NCBI RefSeq assembly: GCF_943846705.1
Contig: NZ_OX044366.1
Coordinates: forward strand, 2,976,001-3,040,000
Length of the DNA: 64,000 nt
Direction: 5' to 3'
DNA from: an uncultured Pseudomonas sp.
GTDB lineage: Bacteria; Pseudomonadota; Gammaproteobacteria; Pseudomonadales; Pseudomonadaceae
Within the stretch, counting starts at the first letter, position 1. Each line of letters begins with the position of its first letter. Below are positions 47,328-56,352 of this stretch, piece after piece. A program made the position numbers and the translations under genes. The notes beneath the pieces were generated by a model. It had not been told where the DNA came from. It saw only the letters and a list, made by a program, of their open reading frames with translations, and searched no databases.

Positions 47328-49202
47328 ATGACCGAACAATCACAATTCGCATTGCTGGGTAAAAAACGCTTTTTACCGTTTTTTATCACCCAACTGTTGG
47401 GCGCCTTCAACGACAACATCTTCAAGCAATCGCTCATCCTCGCCATTCTGTTCAAGATCAGTTCGGGCGCTGACAAGGCCTTGCTGATCAACCTCTGCGC
47501 CTTGTTGTTTATCCTGCCGTTCTTCTTGTTTTCCGCCCTTGGCGGGCAGTTTGGCGAGAAGTTCGCCAAGGACTCGCTGATCCGCAAGATCAAGTTTGCT
47601 GAGATCGTGATCATGCTGCTGGGCGCGGCCGGGGTGTTGCTTGGCAACCTGCCGCTGATGCTCGCGGTGTTGTTTGCCATGGGCACGCAGTCGGCGTTGT
47701 TCGGCCCGGTGAAGTATTCGATTCTGCCGCAGCACCTCAAGGAGCAGGAGCTGGTGGGCGGTAACGCGCTGGTGGAGATGGGCACTTTTCTGGCCATCCT
47801 GGCCGGTACCATTGGCGCGGGCATCATCATGGGCAGCAGCGCCTACGCCTCGATAGTCGCGGCCAGCGTGGTGACGGTGGCGCTGCTCGGTTACCTGGCC
47901 AGCCGCGGCATTCCGGCTGCTGCCGCCGCCATGCCACAGCTCAAACTGGACTGGAACATCCTGCGTCAGTCCTGGTTGATCATGAAACTCGGCCTGGGCC
48001 AGCGCCCGGCGGTGTCGCGCTCGTTGGTGGGCAACTCGTGGTTCTGGTTTCTCGGCGCGGTGTACCTGACGCAGATTCCGGCGTACGCCAAGGAGTGGCT
48101 GTACGGTGACGAGAGTGTGGTGACGCTGATTCTCACCGTGTTCTCCCTGGGCATTGGCCTGGGCTCGATGCTGTGTGAGCGCATGAGCGGACACAAGGTG
48201 GAAATTGGTCTGGTGCCATTTGGCTCAATCGGCCTAACCGTTTTCGGCATTCTGTTGTGGTGGTTTTCCGGCGGCTTTCCTGAAGCAGCGGTGGCGCATG
48301 ATTGGCTGACGGTGCTGAGTTACAGCCAGGGCTGGTGGATTCTCGGCTCGATTCTGGGCATAGGGTTGTTTGGCGGCTTTTACATCGTGCCGCTGTATGC
48401 GTTGATCCAGTCACGCACGGTGGAGCATGAGCGGGCGCGGGTGATCGCCGCTAACAACATCCTCAATGCGCTGTTTATGGTGGCGTCGGCGATTGCCTCA
48501 ATCCTGTTTCTCAGCGTCGCCGAGCTGTCGATTCCGCAGCTGTTTCTGACCATTTCGCTGATGAACATCGCGGTCAACAGCTACATCTTCAAGATCGTCC
48601 CCGAATTCAGCATGCGCTTTATGATCTGGCTGCTCAGCCACTCGATGTACCGGGTTGAGCACAAGGGGCTTGAGGCTATTCCTGATGAAGGCGCGGCGGT
48701 GCTGGTGTGCAACCACGTGTCCTTTGTTGATGCGCTGCTGGTCGGCGGCGCGGTGCGCCGCCCGGTGCGTTTTGTCATGTACTACAAGATCTACAACCTG
48801 CCGGTGCTCAACTTTATCTTCCGCACCGCCGGCACCGTGCCGATTGCCGGGCGCAACGAAGACCTGCTGATCTATGACGCGGCGTTCAAAAAAATCGCCG
48901 AATACCTGCGCAATGGCGAAGTGGTGTGCATCTTCCCGGAAGGCAAACTGACCGGCGATGGCGAGCTCAATGAGTTCAAAAATGGCATCGAGCGCATCGT
49001 CGCAGACAACCCGGTACCGGTGATCCCCATGGCGTTACAAGGGTTGTGGGGCAGCTTTTTCAGCCGTGATCCACACAAGGGTTTATTCAAACGCCTGTGG
49101 TCACGTATCACCCTGGTGGCGGGTGCACCGGTGCCTGCCGAAGCGGTCAAGCGTGAGCTGTTGCAGGCGCAGGTGGCGGCATTGCGTGGTGAGCGACGTT
49201 AG
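47328..49202 (+). CDS. MFS transporter fused to PlsC-type acyltransferase
   Basis: A 624-residue two-domain membrane protein. Residues 1-420 form a 12-helix MFS domain (FFITQLLGAFNDNIFKQSL and ALFGPVKYSILPQHL match LplT). Residues 430-624 form a lysophospholipid acyltransferase domain with NHVSFVD (the HX4D motif) and FPEGKLTGDGELNEF. LplT flips lysophospholipids inward and Aas re-acylates them in E. coli; here transport and acyl transfer are one chain. The AMP-ligase domain of Aas is missing, so an acyl-CoA or acyl-ACP donor must come from elsewhere (inference). Confidence 0.9.
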   Translation: MTEQSQFALLGKKRFLPFFITQLLGAFNDNIFKQSLILAILFKISSGADKALLINLCALLFILPFFLFSALGGQFGEKFAKDSLIRKIKFAEIVIMLLGAAGVLLGNLPLMLAVLFAMGTQSALFGPVKYSILPQHLKEQELVGGNALVEMGTFLAILAGTIGAGIIMGSSAYASIVAASVVTVALLGYLASRGIPAAAAAMPQLKLDWNILRQSWLIMKLGLGQRPAVSRSLVGNSWFWFLGAVYLTQIPAYAKEWLYGDESVVTLILTVFSLGIGLGSMLCERMSGHKVEIGLVPFGSIGLTVFGILLWWFSGGFPEAAVAHDWLTVLSYSQGWWILGSILGIGLFGGFYIVPLYALIQSRTVEHERARVIAANNILNALFMVASAIASILFLSVAELSIPQLFLTISLMNIAVNSYIFKIVPEFSMRFMIWLLSHSMYRVEHKGLEAIPDEGAAVLVCNHVSFVDALLVGGAVRRPVRFVMYYKIYNLPVLNFIFRTAGTVPIAGRNEDLLIYDAAFKKIAEYLRNGEVVCIFPEGKLTGDGELNEFKNGIERIVADNPVPVIPMALQGLWGSFFSRDPHKGLFKRLWSRITLVAGAPVPAEAVKRELLQAQVAALRGERR

Positions 49203-49292
49203 CTCGGTATGACCTAGGGCACTGGTGCTGGTTATCCTCGCTCGGCGGTCTATGGTTGCTGTTGTGCTTAGTCCACGTAAAGGTATTGCGCC

Positions 49293-50081
49293 ATGTCTAC
49301 GAAAACCCTGTTGCCCCTGCTATGCGCCGGCATGCTTGGCGTCGCTGAAGCCGCCGTGGTGGTCAAAGCGGTGCCCTATGAAATTGACGGTGAGGCATTC
49401 GAGGGCATGCTGATTTATGACGATGCGATCACTACGCCGCGTCCGGGCTTGCTGATGGTGCCCAACTGGCTGGGCGTCAGCGAGGACTCGGCGAAGAAGG
49501 CCGCACGTGCCGCCGGCGATAAGTACGTGGTGTTTATGGCGGACATGTACGGTAAAGGCGTGCGCCCCACCAACGCTGTAGAAGCCAAAACGGCTGCGAC
49601 CTTTGTGCGCAGTGATCGGTCACTGATGCGCAAACGGGCCCAGGCGGCGGTGGAGGTGCTTAAGGCGCAAACCGCACAGGTAGCCTTGGATGCCAGCAAA
49701 CTGGGGGCGATTGGTTTCTGCTTTGGTGGCGGTGCGGTGCTCGAGCTGGCGCGCTCCGGCGCGGAGCTGCAAGGTTTTGTGTCCTTCCACGGCAATCTGG
49801 ATACGCCTAACCCGAGCGATGCGCAGAACATCAAGGCACCTGTTCTGGTATTGCACGGTGCGGATGATCCGAGCGTGCCTGCTGAGCAGGTCGCAGGCTT
49901 TATCGCCGAGATGAAGGCCGCCAACACCGATTGGCAATTGGTCAGCTACGGCGGCGCAGTGCATTCCTTCACCAACCCGCAAGCCAGTGTGCCGGGGCGC
50001 AACCAATACCATCCGGTGGTGGCCGCGCGCGCGTTCAAGGCCATGGATGATTTGTTCAGCGAGGCGTTCGGTCAGCGCTGA
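49293..50081 (+). CDS. Dienelactone hydrolase family protein, probably secreted
   Basis: A 262-residue alpha/beta-hydrolase. The first 20 residues look like a signal peptide (cut near AEAA). The nucleophile is C143 in GFCFGGG, with Asp at 191-192 (HGADDPSVP) and H224 (VHSFTN), the Cys-Asp-His triad of dienelactone hydrolases. The usual enzyme is cytoplasmic and about 235 residues long, so a periplasmic form is notable. No aromatic-degradation genes are nearby. AAAGG precedes the ATG. Confidence 0.88.
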   Translation: MSTKTLLPLLCAGMLGVAEAAVVVKAVPYEIDGEAFEGMLIYDDAITTPRPGLLMVPNWLGVSEDSAKKAARAAGDKYVVFMADMYGKGVRPTNAVEAKTAATFVRSDRSLMRKRAQAAVEVLKAQTAQVALDASKLGAIGFCFGGGAVLELARSGAELQGFVSFHGNLDTPNPSDAQNIKAPVLVLHGADDPSVPAEQVAGFIAEMKAANTDWQLVSYGGAVHSFTNPQASVPGRNQYHPVVAARAFKAMDDLFSEAFGQR

Positions 50082-50125
50082 CAGCAACTGCTGCTTTGCT
50101 GTGCCAGGCGTGCCCCACCAGCCGG

Positions 50126-50986
50126 TCAGCCTGGCAGCTCGATCCGCGCAGTCTCACCAGGTACTGACGGCCAGTCCTGCGCGGCCCAGCGCTGGCGGGC
50201 CTGGTCGATCAGGGCCTGGTCGCTGGCGACGAAATTCCAGTTGATCCGCCGGGGGCCGACTGGTGCGCCGCCAATCAATACCAGATGGCTCTCGCTACAG
50301 GCGCTGAGGGTAAAGGTCTCGCCTTCGGGCATTACCAGCAGGCCGCGCAGTGGCAGTTGCTGTTCATCGAGCGCTGCGTCCCCGTCAATCAGATACAGCG
50401 CGCGCTCGGCATGTTCGGTCGGTATCTGCAGTGTGGCCCCGGCGGCCAGCTTGATTTCTGCATAAAGCGTTGGGGAGCACACCGGCACCGGTGATTGCAG
50501 GCAGAAACCGCTGCCGGCGATCAGGCAGATGTCCACACCCATACTCGTGCTGCGCGGCAGGCTGCTGGCTGGGTGGTGACTGTAGCTCGGTAGGCCTTGC
50601 TCTTCAGCCGTGGGCATGGCCAGCCAAACCTGCAAGCCATGCATGCGTGAGCCGCTGCGCTGCAAGGCTTGAGGGGTGCGCTCGACATGCGCCACGGCTT
50701 GCCCGGCAGTCATCCAGCTGACTTCGCCAGGCCTGACCAGTTGATCCGAACCAAGGCTGTCCTTGTGTTGTAACTGCCCTTCGAACAGGTAAGTGAGGGT
50801 GGACAGGCCGATGTGCGGATGCTGGTTGATGTTCATCCCGCGACCGGCCGGGTAGGTGTTTTCAAGCATATGGTCGAAAAACACGAACGGGCCGACGCTG
50901 CGGCATTTGGCCGAGGGCAGGGGGCGCAGAATGGGTTGTCCGGAGATGTCTTCCTGGCGCGGCTTGATCAGCAGAAAGTCACTCAT
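50126..50986 (-). CDS. Pirin family protein
   Basis: A 286-residue bicupin. The N-terminal cupin holds metal ligands in QHPHIGLSTLTYLFEG, the His of QLQHKDS, and the VAHVER segment; the family words VGPFVFFDHM and GLQVWLAMP are present. Pirins act as quercetinases or regulators; here the role is unknown. It overlaps the osmC-like gene upstream by 4 bases (ATGA), so the two form an operon with redox character. Confidence 0.92.
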   Translation of the reverse strand: MSDFLLIKPRQEDISGQPILRPLPSAKCRSVGPFVFFDHMLENTYPAGRGMNINQHPHIGLSTLTYLFEGQLQHKDSLGSDQLVRPGEVSWMTAGQAVAHVERTPQALQRSGSRMHGLQVWLAMPTAEEQGLPSYSHHPASSLPRSTSMGVDICLIAGSGFCLQSPVPVCSPTLYAEIKLAAGATLQIPTEHAERALYLIDGDAALDEQQLPLRGLLVMPEGETFTLSACSESHLVLIGGAPVGPRRINWNFVASDQALIDQARQRWAAQDWPSVPGETARIELPG

Positions 50987-51384
50987 AATGCGGCCTCGCG
51001 CAGTAGGGTGCTGACCTTAACCTCGCTGCTGGTCATCAGTTTGTGCACTGGGCATTTGTCGGCAATACGCAGCAGCTGCTGGCGCTGTGCCTCGTCCAGT
51101 GCGCCATGCAGGGTCAGTTCGACATTTAAGCTGTAGACGCCTTGGCGCTCCTGGCTGCTATCACGGCTCAGGGTCACGTCGAGGCCGTCCAGCGGTAAGC
51201 CTTTCTGCTTTGCATAAAGTGACAGCGTCAGTGCTTTACACGCGCCGAGTGCCGCGTCGAACAGGTCATGCGGGTCAGGTGCCAACGCTGTACCGCCTAG
51301 CTCCACGGCGACGTCGCTATGCAGGGTGTGTGGACCAATGCTGATGCGCTGCAGCAGGCCTTTTTCGTTGCTGATGCTGATCAT
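50983..51384 (-). CDS. OsmC family peroxide-reducing protein
   Basis: A 133-residue cytoplasmic protein. Two Cys needed for peroxidase activity in the family appear in GACKALTL (about C49) and DKCPVHK (about C110). The PDPHDLFDAALGAC block is the OsmC helix. It likely reduces organic hydroperoxides, but this branch (YhfA-like) differs from Ohr. It is the first gene of a pair with pirin. The upstream dyad at 51513-51541 might control it. Confidence 0.9.
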   Translation of the reverse strand: MISISNEKGLLQRISIGPHTLHSDVAVELGGTALAPDPHDLFDAALGACKALTLSLYAKQKGLPLDGLDVTLSRDSSQERQGVYSLNVELTLHGALDEAQRQQLLRIADKCPVHKLMTSSEVKVSTLLREAAL

Positions 51385-51512
51385 TGGTACTCCAGTGTCA
51401 GGGGCTGAATTGGCAGCCTAGCTTAGGCCATCAGTCGGCGGCCACTGCTTTATATGCGCACATTTACGCCACGCACAGGCAGCCACTGAGCCTGTGTGCC
51501 GAGGCCTGCTGA

Positions 51513-51541
51513 CAAAGCACTGAAGGGCAGTCAGTGCTTTG
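51513..51541. promoter_or_regulatory. Perfect 11-bp dyad in the osmC/amidohydrolase intergenic region
   Basis: CAAAGCACTGA (51513-51523) and TCAGTGCTTTG (51531-51541) enclose 7 bases. It lies between two divergent genes, so it is not a terminator for either. It may be an operator or a 5' UTR hairpin of the amidohydrolase gene. Confidence 0.45.
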
Positions 51542-51617
51542 CGAGGGGCGCCAAGCCGGGTGAACTTGCATTCAATACACGGAGTCTATGAGCTCAGTCT
51601 GTCAGGAGGACACCGAC

Positions 51618-52640
51618 TTGCTAGCCTTTAAAATCAGTTTTGCCTTGATCCTTGGCTTTGCGGCTCAGTTTGCCCAGGCCCGTGACTATCGCTACAGCGA
51701 TGCACATCTGCACTACGTCGATTTCTTTCAGGAAAGTGCTGGCATGACTGCGCTGTTTGAGCAGATGGCCGCCGGCAATATCGAACATGTGATGTTGTCG
51801 GGCGTTCCAGTGGCGAAGAAGTGGCATGAAGACGAGCCCAAGCGCCCGCGTTACTACGCCGGCGATGATGCCGACGCCTATTGGTACAGTGCCACCGATG
51901 TGCTGGTGGCGCACGCATACAAGCAAGTGCCTGCCGAGCAGCGCAAGCGACTGCACCCGTTTCTCTCAGGCTTCAACCCAAATGACAAGAATGCCGATGC
52001 GCATATCCGCCGCATGCTCGAGTTCGATCCCGGGCTGTGGCAGGGTATCGGTGAAATATTTACCCGGCATGACGACCTTACTGCGTTGATCAATGGTGAT
52101 ACCCCGCGTGCCAATAACGAGGCACTGGCGCGAGTTTTCCACCTGGCCGCCGAGTACGACCTGCCGGTGATGTTGCATTCCAATATCACCTCCAAGCGTG
52201 AGCGTAATCCGTTGTACCTGCAGGAAGTCGAAGACCCGCTGCGCAACCATCCGCATGTGCGGTTTATCTGGGCGCATGCCGGCACCAGCATGGAGATTCA
52301 TCGGCACCAGGAAAAACTGGGTTTTCTTCTGACCACTCTTCAACGAATGCTCAAGCAGTACCCCAATCTGTATATCGACCTGTCCTGGACCATGCTCCAG
52401 CCCTACCTGCTGGACGCCGAGGGTCAGCCTGATCCGGCTTGGGTGACATTGGTCAGCAGCTACCCGGCGCGCTTTATGTTGGGTTCTGACGTGGTTGGCC
52501 GGTTTAATGGCCTGGCTGAAAATATGACCGGCTTTAAGCCGTTTCTCGACGCCTTACCCGAGGATGTCGCCCAGCAGGTGGCGCGCGATAACTTCCTCGC
52601 CGTGCTGCCACGCAAGGTGCAGGCCGAGCTGGCAGAGTAA
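51618..52640 (+). CDS. Secreted amidohydrolase-family protein
   Basis: A 340-residue protein of the amidohydrolase (TIM-barrel, PF04909-like) superfamily. It starts at TTG with AGGAGG 8 bases upstream; this puts a signal peptide (LAFKISFALILGFAAQFAQA) at the N-terminus. The in-frame ATG ten codons earlier has poor spacing and an acidic prefix. Metal-site motifs are DAHLHYVDF, MLHSNI, WAHAG and GSDVVG. Secreted members are rare; substrate unknown. It precedes the Pho-box-like repeat and DUF3859 gene. Confidence 0.85.
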   Translation: MLAFKISFALILGFAAQFAQARDYRYSDAHLHYVDFFQESAGMTALFEQMAAGNIEHVMLSGVPVAKKWHEDEPKRPRYYAGDDADAYWYSATDVLVAHAYKQVPAEQRKRLHPFLSGFNPNDKNADAHIRRMLEFDPGLWQGIGEIFTRHDDLTALINGDTPRANNEALARVFHLAAEYDLPVMLHSNITSKRERNPLYLQEVEDPLRNHPHVRFIWAHAGTSMEIHRHQEKLGFLLTTLQRMLKQYPNLYIDLSWTMLQPYLLDAEGQPDPAWVTLVSSYPARFMLGSDVVGRFNGLAENMTGFKPFLDALPEDVAQQVARDNFLAVLPRKVQAELAE

Positions 52641-52642
52641 GC

Positions 52643-52671
52643 CTGTCATCGCGCTGTCATACCGGTGTCAT
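52643..52671 (+). promoter_or_regulatory. Three-unit Pho-box-like direct repeat
   Basis: Units CTGTCAT (52643-52649), CTGTCAT (52654-52660) and GTGTCAT (52665-52671) are each separated by exactly 4 bases. The PhoB consensus is two CTGTCAT units 4 bases apart. The spacers here (CGCG, ACCG) are not AT-rich. It begins right after the stop of the preceding gene and lies 31 bases before the DUF3859 ATG. A possible -10 is TCATCT at 52681-52686, which would leave a very short 5' UTR. Confidence 0.6.
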
Positions 52672-52702
52672 AGGCTCGCGCTCATCTAAAAAGGAGCGCG
52701 AC

Positions 52703-53167
52703 ATGCACTACACCCGTTTCAGCGGCCTGGCCGCACTTGTCCTGATTAGCAGTCTGGCCCAAGCCGAAGTCCGTGTTGAGGGGCCGGTCGAATATGGCGT
52801 GTTCGTCAGCGATTATCAGGATTTTCAGGCTGGCGAGCGGGTGCTGGCCCGCAGCAATCAGCAGATCGAAACCGCTGAAGTGATCCCCGCCAAGCTTGGC
52901 AGCAAATTCGGCCTGCGCTACAGCCTGGCGGGCAAGCAGGTCAATGACTCGCCGCTGACCCTGCTGTACCTCACGCCGGGGGTGATCACCCCAGATGGCA
53001 AGCGTCATGACAAGTTTGTCGTGACGCAAAAGCTGGTGCCCACTGCGCCGCAGGATGTGATGGCCTTCGAATTCACCGAGGCGCACGAAGTGGTGCCGGG
53101 AGAATGGCACTTTATGGTGTTTCAGGATGACCGCAAGTTATTGGAGCAGCGCTTTTTCGTGCGCTAA
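52703..53167 (+). CDS. DUF3859 secreted protein
   Basis: A 154-residue protein with signal peptide (about 1-21, cut after LAQA). The mature part is a beta-sandwich: VRVEGPVEYGVF, then LGSKFGLRYSL, and the end EVVPGEWHFMVFQDDRKLLEQRFFV, matching DUF3859. No function is known. AAGGAG is 6 bases before the ATG. The upstream Pho-box-like repeat suggests phosphate control (inference). Strong terminator behind it. Confidence 0.85.
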   Translation: MHYTRFSGLAALVLISSLAQAEVRVEGPVEYGVFVSDYQDFQAGERVLARSNQQIETAEVIPAKLGSKFGLRYSLAGKQVNDSPLTLLYLTPGVITPDGKRHDKFVVTQKLVPTAPQDVMAFEFTEAHEVVPGEWHFMVFQDDRKLLEQRFFVR

Positions 53168-53186
53168 ACCTAGGTTAAGGCGTGCT

Positions 53187-53216
53187 AAAAACCCGAGTAT
53201 TGGCTCGGGTTTTTTT
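53187..53216 (+). terminator. Intrinsic terminator after DUF3859 gene
   Basis: AAAACCCGAG and CTCGGGTTTTTT with loop TATTGG. Confidence 0.9.
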
Positions 53217-53358
53217 ATGTGACAGTGATCAAGAATATGGCTGTGAGGCCGATAGCTGGAAAGTTGATTGAATGCTGGCTGAAGGCCTTGGTTATGCCCA
53301 TAAGGCATGCATGGCGCTATGCCGTTGACCATATGTCAGACCGTAAGGACACCCCGTA

Positions 53359-54984
53359 ATGACCCTAAGAAACCTCAATATTGCGCCCAGAGCATCGCTC
53401 GGCTTTGGCTTGGTGGCATTGCTGGTTCTGCTACTTGGCAGCTTTTCGTTGTTGCAGATGGCTGAAATGAACAAGCAGTCAGATCAGATAAACGGGAACT
53501 GGTTGCCTAGCATTCTCAGTCTGGGCGAGATGAACCAGGATATTTTGCGTTTGCGTGCCCTGACTCTGCGCATGCTGGCCAGTTATGAAGAGACCGTCGT
53601 TGCGGATACCTTGCCGCGTATCGAAGAGCTCAGAAACATGCTGGAAAAGGCGCAAGCGGATTACGAGAAACTGATAGTCACCGCCGAAGAGCGCACTGTG
53701 TACGAGCGCTTCAAGCAAGGTGAGTACGCTTACTTACAGGAGCAGCGGAAAATTGTTGATGCGATGCGTCAGAATGATGCGTCAGCAGCCCGTGCCGTGA
53801 TGGAAGGCTCTATCAACTCACATGCTGACAGCATGGCCAAGGCACTGAACGATCTGTCTGTGTTGAATCGCGAAGGTGCCACCGCTGCTGCCAAGAGTAG
53901 CGATGAAGTATTTGCTAGCGCGCGTTTGTGGGTGATTACGATGATCGTGCTAGCCGTTTTGCTGACCGTGGTGCTGGCACTGCTGTTGACGCGTAGCATC
54001 GTCGCGCCGCTGGCCGAAGCCGTCCGGGTTGCCGAAGTCGTGGCGGGTGGCAATCTCACTCAGTCGATCAATGTGTTGGGTACGGATGAGCCTGCGCGCT
54101 TGCTCGGTGCGTTGAAAAGCATGCAGCAGAGCCTGCGCAGCACGATTCAGAATATTTCTGACTCATCTAATCAACTCGCCTCTGCCTCGGAAGAGCTGAA
54201 TGCGGTCACTGAGGATTCAACCCGCGGCTTGCTGCAGCAAAACAATGAAATCGAGCAGGCCGCCACGGCGGTCAACCAGATGACCAGCGCTGTCGAGGAA
54301 GTGGCGCGCAATGCGGTTAGCACCTCGGAAGCCTCCAGCGATTCCAACCGCACCGCGCTGCAGGGCCGTGAGCAGGTTCGCCAGACCGTTGACTCGATCA
54401 GCGCCCTGGCTGACGACGTGACCCACACTGCTGTTGAAGTCGAGCAACTGGCTGGCCAGGTACGCGATATCAGCAAGGTGCTGGATGTGATCCGTTCGAT
54501 TGCCGATCAGACCAATCTATTGGCACTCAACGCCGCCATTGAAGCCGCGCGGGCCGGTGATGCAGGGCGTGGTTTTGCTGTGGTGGCGGATGAGGTGCGC
54601 GCCTTGGCTCACCGTACTCAGCAGTCGACCAGCGAAATCGAGCAGATGATCAGTGGTATTCAGCAAGGCACTGATAATGCGGTGAATGCCATGCAGAGTA
54701 GCAATACGCGAGCGCGTTCAACCCTCGAGGTGGCCACGGCCGCAGGGCAGGCGCTGGAAGAGATTACTGCAGCCATCTCGCAGATCAACGAGCGTAACCT
54801 GGTGATTGCCAGTGCTTCGGAAGAGCAGGCCCAAGTGGCCCGCGAAGTGGATCGTAACCTGGTGAATATCCGTGACTTGTCGATGCAGTCGTCGGCTGGT
54901 GCCAATCAGACCACTGCCGCAAGTCAAGAGCTATCGCGCCTGGCAGTGGACCTGAATACGCTGGTGTCGCGTTTCTCGATTTGA
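53359..54984 (+). CDS. Methyl-accepting chemotaxis protein, 4HB type
   Basis: A 541-residue chemoreceptor. TM1 is at about 12-34, a four-helix-bundle periplasmic ligand domain spans about 35-188, TM2 189-211, HAMP 212-265. The signalling domain has the conserved hairpin IADQTNLLALNAAIEAARAG at about 381-400, continuing through GRGFAVVADEVRALAHRT. No C-terminal CheR-binding pentapeptide is present. Ligand unknown. It stands before fabB-fabA (convergent), as PA1608 does in P. aeruginosa from memory. Confidence 0.95.
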   Translation: MTLRNLNIAPRASLGFGLVALLVLLLGSFSLLQMAEMNKQSDQINGNWLPSILSLGEMNQDILRLRALTLRMLASYEETVVADTLPRIEELRNMLEKAQADYEKLIVTAEERTVYERFKQGEYAYLQEQRKIVDAMRQNDASAARAVMEGSINSHADSMAKALNDLSVLNREGATAAAKSSDEVFASARLWVITMIVLAVLLTVVLALLLTRSIVAPLAEAVRVAEVVAGGNLTQSINVLGTDEPARLLGALKSMQQSLRSTIQNISDSSNQLASASEELNAVTEDSTRGLLQQNNEIEQAATAVNQMTSAVEEVARNAVSTSEASSDSNRTALQGREQVRQTVDSISALADDVTHTAVEVEQLAGQVRDISKVLDVIRSIADQTNLLALNAAIEAARAGDAGRGFAVVADEVRALAHRTQQSTSEIEQMISGIQQGTDNAVNAMQSSNTRARSTLEVATAAGQALEEITAAISQINERNLVIASASEEQAQVAREVDRNLVNIRDLSMQSSAGANQTTAASQELSRLAVDLNTLVSRFSI

Positions 54985-55064
54985 TCCTGAATGGCCTCGG
55001 CTGCAAGAGCGGCCGCCGGCATGTTCAGCCTCTGCGGGTTTTGTAGAGCCGGCAGGTAACCAAC

Positions 55065-55095
55065 AAAAAAGGCCACCCCGAGAGGTGGCCTTTTT
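55065..55095. terminator. Bidirectional terminator between MCP and fabB genes
   Basis: AAAAAAGGCCACC and AGGTGGCCTTTTT with loop CCGAG, between convergent genes. Confidence 0.92.
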
Positions 55096-55119
55096 CATAC
55101 TGCAAACAACTGGGGTGGC

Positions 55120-56340
55120 TTACTTGCCAGCCCAGCGCTTGAGTACCAGTGTCGCGTTGGTGCCACCAAAGCCGAAGCTGTTGCTCATCACTGTATCGAG
55201 CTTGGCGTTCTCGACGGTGCTGCGCTGGATCGGCAGGTCGGCGATTTCCGGGTCGACTTCGTCGATGTTGACCGAGCCGGCGATGAAGTTACCTTCCATC
55301 ATCAGCATGCAGTAAATCGCTTCCTGCACGCCTGCAGCGCCCAGCGAGTGACCAGACAGGCTCTTGGTCGAGCTGATGGCCGGAGCTTTGGCGCCAAACA
55401 CTTCGCGTACTGCGCGGCTTTCGGCGACATCGCCGACCGGAGTCGAGGTGCCGTGGGTGTTCAGGTAGTCGATCGGTGTGTCGACAGTGGCCAGCGCTTG
55501 CTGCATGCAGCGCACGGCACCTTCACCGCTCGGGGCGACCATGTCGTAGCCATCGGAGGTTGCGCCGTAACCGATGACTTCGGCATAGATTTTCGCGCCG
55601 CGCTTGAGGGCGTGTTCGAGTTCCTCGACCACGACCATGCCACCACCGCCGGCGATGACGAAACCGTCACGCTTGGCGTCGTAGGCGCGTGAGGCTTTTT
55701 CCGGGGTGTCGTTGTACTGGGTCGACAGTGCGCCCATGGCGTCGAACAGGAAGCTCTGGCTCCAATGCTCTTCTTCGCCGCCGCCGGCAAATACGATGTC
55801 TTGCTTGCCCAGCTGGATCTGCTCCATGGCATTGCCGATGCAATGCGCACTGGTGGCGCAGGCCGAGGAGATCGAGTAGTTGACGCCCTTGATCTTGAAC
55901 GGCGTGGCCAGGCAGGCGGACACGGTGCTGCCCATGGTGCGCGGTACGCGGTAGGGGCCAACACGCTTGACGCCTTTCTCGCGCAGGATGTCCATGGCCT
56001 CCATCTGGTTGAAGGTCGACGCACCGCCGGAGCCGGCAATCAAACCCACGCGTGGGTTGGAGATGTCTTCCGCGCTAAGGCCGGCGTCAGCGATGGCCTG
56101 CTGCATAGACAAGTAGGCAAAGGCGGCGGCGTCACCCATAAAGCGATAGACCTTGCGGTCGATCAGCTCTTCCAGGTTCAGGTCAACCGAGCCGGACACG
56201 TGGCTGCGCAGGCCCATTTCGGCATAGGCAGGGTTGAAGCGGATGCCTGACTTGCCTGCACGCAGGCTGGCCGAGACGGTGGTTTTGTCATTGCCGAGGC
56301 AGGAAACGATGCCTAGGCCGGTAATTACGACGCGACGCAT
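55120..56340 (-). CDS. fabB: Beta-ketoacyl-ACP synthase I
   Basis: A 406-residue condensing enzyme of type II fatty acid synthesis. It elongates malonyl-ACP and, with FabA, commits carbon to unsaturated fatty acids. Catalytic Cys is in SSACATSAHCIGNAM, and the two His are in NTHGTSTPVGD and SLSGHSLGAAG. AAAGGA lies about 9 bases before the ATG. It is co-directional with fabA 12 bases upstream. Confidence 0.97.
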   Translation of the reverse strand: MRRVVITGLGIVSCLGNDKTTVSASLRAGKSGIRFNPAYAEMGLRSHVSGSVDLNLEELIDRKVYRFMGDAAAFAYLSMQQAIADAGLSAEDISNPRVGLIAGSGGASTFNQMEAMDILREKGVKRVGPYRVPRTMGSTVSACLATPFKIKGVNYSISSACATSAHCIGNAMEQIQLGKQDIVFAGGGEEEHWSQSFLFDAMGALSTQYNDTPEKASRAYDAKRDGFVIAGGGGMVVVEELEHALKRGAKIYAEVIGYGATSDGYDMVAPSGEGAVRCMQQALATVDTPIDYLNTHGTSTPVGDVAESRAVREVFGAKAPAISSTKSLSGHSLGAAGVQEAIYCMLMMEGNFIAGSVNIDEVDPEIADLPIQRSTVENAKLDTVMSNSFGFGGTNATLVLKRWAGK

Positions 56341-56352
56341 GCAGAGAGTCCT

